Shown here one piece after another: positions 60,992 through 64,000 of a stretch of 64,000 bases of DNA. Where the stretch lies: NCBI GenBank assembly GCA_963576735.1, contig OY755173.1, positions 12,928,873 through 12,992,872 of the forward strand, in the 5' to 3' direction. The notes under the pieces are model-generated. The model had not been told where the DNA came from. It worked only from the letters and a program-made list of their open reading frames with translations, and ran no database searches. Position 1 is the first letter of the stretch, and each line of letters opens with the position of its first letter. The stretch is from Bedellia somnulentella (lineage: Eukaryota > Arthropoda > Insecta > Lepidoptera > Bedelliidae). The translations under genes were made by a program, and so were the position numbers.

Positions 60992-62229
60992 AGAGCTTAT
61001 TCCATTTGCCTGAATTCAGAACGTCCGATAGCCACAGAATCTGAATTCAGACTAGTGGAATAACGTTCAGAACGCTAGGCTTCCGATAAAGAGACAAATT
61101 TCGGCTCCTAGCTCACTAAATTTTTAGTAGCTCCGTCTCAGGAAGGTGGAATAACGTTCAGACGATTTAGTCGCCTCGCGCCCGCCACAGCGAGAGGACG
61201 TGCCAAAATTTTTCATGCCTATGATTGCAAATTACGTAAACAAAAAAAAGATAATAAAAGTTTTATAGCAGATATACATATGCTCACGCCATTAATTCCA
61301 GGGGTAGTTAGGTGGGTAGGGGTTCCATTTCATTGGGGTAGGCAGATATGTATAATTATATTCATACATACTTACATATACTCACGCTATGATTTCCGAT
61401 TGGGGTAGGTAAATACATTTTATCACATACATACAAATTATATTATATTATAAATACTCACGCCATTACTTCTCATCGGAGTAGGCAGATTCGTTTAATT
61501 ACATACATACGTACATATACTCACGCTTTTACTTCCGCTTGTGGTAAGCAGATAATTTTAATTACATACATACATACTTAAACTCCCGCCATTTTTCCGT
61601 AAGGGGTAGGCAGATACGTATTGTTTCAAATATGCATACTTATACTCACGCCATCACTTCCCGTGGGGGTAGGCACAGGCGTATAATTACATACATGCAT
61701 ACATATACTCACGCCATTATTTCCCATTGGGGTAAGCAAATACGTTCAATCACATTTATGCATACATATACTAACGCCATTACCTCTCATTGGGGTAGGC
61801 TGAAACTATCGATCGCCACTTCGTACGACCCCGGCAAACTTTTATTGCTAAATATGCTTTTATTTTTAAGTCATATAGGAGTTCCCGCTTATTTAATATT
61901 TTGTGTGAAATATGACGTAAAAATATTTGGAAAAGGTTGTGTACATGAATAGGATATATGTAAGTATAGTAGCGAAAGAGATATATAGACGCAATGTGTC
62001 GTCGTTTATTAAATGAGAGTGGGATAGTCCATAAGAGAGTCCGATAGAGAGCGTTTTTTAAAAAAGGCGGGAGCAATTTCGTACGACTGCCCGCAAAATC
62101 GCGCGCTCGCGAATGATTTAGGAACTGAAATCGGTGTAGTGGAATAACAAGCGTCTGTGGCCTTCTGCGGCAGTGACTGTGAAGGACCTCCGATTTCAGC
62201 AACGATAAAAGTGTAATGGAATAAGCTCT
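60992..62229. mobile_element. Harbinger-like non-autonomous element carrying a minisatellite
   Basis: Ends AGAGCTTATTCCATT are inverted at 62214-62229 and flanked by TAA on both sides (60989-60991 and 62230-62232), consistent with a 3-bp TWA/TAA-type duplication of PIF/Harbinger. Internal subterminal motifs GGAATAACGTTCAGA recur near the left end. It contains the 61.26-61.84-kb tandem array. Long frames across it have no transposase motifs. Confidence 0.6.
61260..61840 (+). repeat. 65-70-bp minisatellite from family B
   Basis: About eight units, each with CATACATA, then TATACTCACGCCATTA, then TTCCCATTGGGGTAGGCAGA. Units differ by point changes and small indels. The last unit continues into the family B downstream sequence (CGATCGCCACTTCGTACGAC, CCCGGCAAAC), showing that the array expanded from a family B copy. 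Confidence 0.8.
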
Positions 62230-62400
62230 TAAGCACCGCTCACTGTTCCCCACCTCCAGCCTAAATAAAGCGCGTCGTTGCGAGCGGATGAAATTCTTGA
62301 TTTTTGAGCGCGATTGTGTTACTGTTGTTGAGGCACTATCGATTGATTTATTATTCGTATGGTTTTCTCTATGTAGCAATTTTCATTTTGGATTTGTCTG

Positions 62401-62599
62401 TTTGGCACCGACTTCAAAAAGAAGAAGTTGAATAGAGTTGTACATAATAAAATAAATAAAAATTATTTTATACTTTTCAGTTGGATTTTTGAAGGCGGTT
62501 CTTTTTTAAATAAAAAATAATAATATAGTTTTCAGTAACAATATTTGTTTTTTTTCTGTTTAGTTTTTAATTTGAAGTTTTTGTTTTTGTTTTTTATTT
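62401..62599 (+). repeat. Right arm of 6.5-kb-spaced inverted repeat
   Basis: Starts TTTGGCACCGACTTCAAAAA. Near-identical inverted partner of 55714-55905. Confidence 0.85.
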
Positions 62600-62779
62600 C
62601 ATACTTTTTAGTGACAAGTTCTTAAATCACTCTGAGTTTTTTTAGTGAATTAGTGATAGTTTTTTAGAGATAAGTTTTACCGTCCGTTTATTTTATAGTT
62701 TTTTTAACAGGTAGTTATAATATTTGTTATTATGACTTTAGCTTACTTGTTACTATTTTGTTTACCTGCGGGCCTAGAT

Positions 62780-63110
62780 AGAAAATCCAAGGATGCTTTA
62801 AGGAAAAGTTGCGTAAGGGAGAACGAAACACCCATCGAAAAAAAACAAAGACTTCAGCAGGGCAAGCATGAACCGTATTTAAACTAGTTATCGCGTGGGA
62901 TAAAGCAGCCATCTTTTACGCACTTACTTAGTATCGTATACTGCCATCTCATTCTAACCGTTATCGTGTCGATAACTGGTGCTTGCCCTTCAGAATGAGA
63001 GAGATCGTCAGCGTGCTGCTCTTGCTGCCGAAACAGATGAGCAAAGAGAAGTTCACCTATCACAAATGCGAAGAAACACTCTTGTATATATGAGTTGAGT
63101 CGTGTAAAAT
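62780..63110 (+). pseudogene. Fragment of an Arg/Glu-rich repetitive protein, interrupted
   Basis: The + strand reads ETPIEKKQRLQQGKHE, then, after an insertion at about 62870-62985, QNERDRQRAALAAETDEQRE and VHLSQMRRNTLVYMS before TGA. Such R-E-R-Q-R-A-A-x-A-x-E-T-x-E-Q-R runs are common in N-terminal regions near Helitron helicases and similar mobile proteins. The identification is tentative. Confidence 0.4.
62893..62980 (+). repeat. Short dispersed repeat shared with 13825-13920
   Basis: CGCGTGGGATAAAGCAGCC, then CGCACTTACTTAGTATCGTA and CATCTCATTCTAACCG. It interrupts the Arg/Glu-rich frame, with GGCAAGCA and TGCTTGCC as inverted flanks and GTTATCG/CGATAAC inside. Confidence 0.6.
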
Positions 63111-63370
63111 CCCTTGATGAGATTGTTTTAAGTGATATAGATTCAAAGAAATTACTTAACCATCCCCATGACGAAAGAGCCTTGATTGAAATGACCAGAA
63201 TGAGAAACATGATGTTGCAATATATATTTTTTTCTTCAATATAATTAAGAGTAATTTATTCATGTTTTTATATACTTTTTTGTTTAATAATTTAGTAACT
63301 CTGTTTATTACTAATAAAAAAACTTTATTAACATTATATTGATAAATCTCTGTCTAGTATTGATAACTTT

Positions 63371-63745
63371 ACATACATACTTATATTTCAAACTAAGAAA
63401 CCTCCTTTTTTTCGAGTCGGTTAAAGAACTTAAACCTTCTCCTGAATGTAATAACATAAACTGATAACTCTTTGTCTAATAATAACTAAGAACCTTCAAA
63501 CTTACATACATACTTATAGGTGAAACTCAGAAACTCCTTTTTTGAGACGGTTAGATCACTAAAACCTTGTCCTGAAAGTAACAAGTACTTTTCTGAAAAT
63601 CGCATCTAAATAGCTTAAGCGAAACGCGAGATAATCGCCGACCAACATACATACATGCAGGTCAAACACAGAACCTCCTTTCTCTTAGAGTCGGTTAAAT
63701 CACTTAACCCATCTTCTAAATGTAACGAATACTTTTCTGAAACAT
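63371..63745 (+). repeat. Three degenerate tandem units of about 135-145 bp
   Basis: Each unit holds TACATACATACTTATA, then GAAACCTCCTTTTTT and GAGTCGGTTAAA with CTTAAACC (with variants). Starts are near 63371, 63502 and 63647. The CTCCTTTTTT-AGTCGGTTA box recalls lepidopteran LINE/SINE ends. Confidence 0.65.
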
Positions 63746-64000
63746 AACATAACATAAACGTTCACGCCGAATATCCCCGAGGGGGTTGGCAGAGGTACTA
63801 ATACTTCTGAACATCACGTGACTTTGTCACCTGGTGTTCAGAGTACCCACGTTTTGCATGGACAGTGTACTCACGTGATAGGGGGCAGGCCTATCGCCGT
63901 TTTGTACGAATACACTGTCACATGACTGAGTACAACTCAGCCATGTGGGTTTCCTCACGATGTTTTCCCTCACCGTTAACAACCATGATAAATTAACCAC
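63740..64000 (-). repeat. Family C SINE, truncated by window end
   Basis: AACATAACATAAACGTTCAC start, CCCCGAGGGGGTTGGCAGAG and ACAACCATGATAAATTAACC. It continues beyond the window. Confidence 0.8.

Noticed and set aside
61260..61840. CRISPR-like array
   Set aside because: Units are degenerate tandem repeats without unique spacers, in a eukaryotic context.
61780..62379. 199-codon minus-strand frame
   Set aside because: It runs across the end of the minisatellite and a Harbinger-like terminus. No motif, and composition follows the repeat.

Overview
The window looks like a lepidopteran (moth or butterfly) nuclear genome. It is AT-rich, intron-rich and packed with nested transposons, many of types I associate with Lepidoptera: Helitrons ending in CTAG-T with a GC hairpin, GTCT/ACAG microsatellites inside repeats, tRNA-headed SINEs, mariner, and RTE- and CR1-type LINEs. 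The assignment rests on recognition, not on a database search.

Two host genes are visible. (1) A complete Cys-loop (pentameric ligand-gated) ion channel subunit lies on the + strand. Ten coding exons run from ATG 7068 to TGA 48564, about 41.5 kb of locus for about 463 residues. All intron phases close under the chosen splice sites. The Cys-loop, a proline-containing anion-type pre-M2 motif and four membrane segments can all be read. It most resembles the insect-specific hodor/pHCl-2/CG7589/CG6927 chloride-channel group; CG12344 is an alternative. (2) The last two coding exons of the mitochondrial metalloprotease ATP23 lie on the - strand (53280-53474 and 54763-54987), convergent with the channel. 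An in-frame TAA stands two codons before the HEMIH zinc motif. Its 5' exons are not in the window.

Layout. 1-4.5 kb: nested repeats, including a long inverted repeat, a Helitron and an hAT-like MITE with an 8-bp target duplication and a matching empty site. 4.5-7 kb: mostly unrecognised intergenic DNA, then a GC-richer 5' region with two short uORFs. 7.16-28.25 kb: the 21-kb first intron, with three Helitrons, two Harbinger-like MITEs, an RTE fragment and many copies of one roughly 240-bp repeat. 28.25-48.56 kb: channel exons 2-10, with introns holding a full-length dead mariner, a second mariner-like relic, an RTE LINE with a clear target duplication, a foldback element with 261-bp terminal repeats, and a TTAA-flanked 2.25-kb element. 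48.6-53.2 kb: 3' flanks. 53.2-55 kb: ATP23 exons. 56.2-60.5 kb: a nearly complete CR1/Jockey-like LINE on the - strand with three breaks. 61-62.2 kb: a Harbinger-like element containing a 65-70-bp minisatellite. 62.4-64 kb: further repeats, ending inside a SINE.

No operon, CRISPR, viral or toxin system is visible. The novelty lies in the channel gene and in the well-delimited mobile elements, several of which have reconstructable insertion sites.
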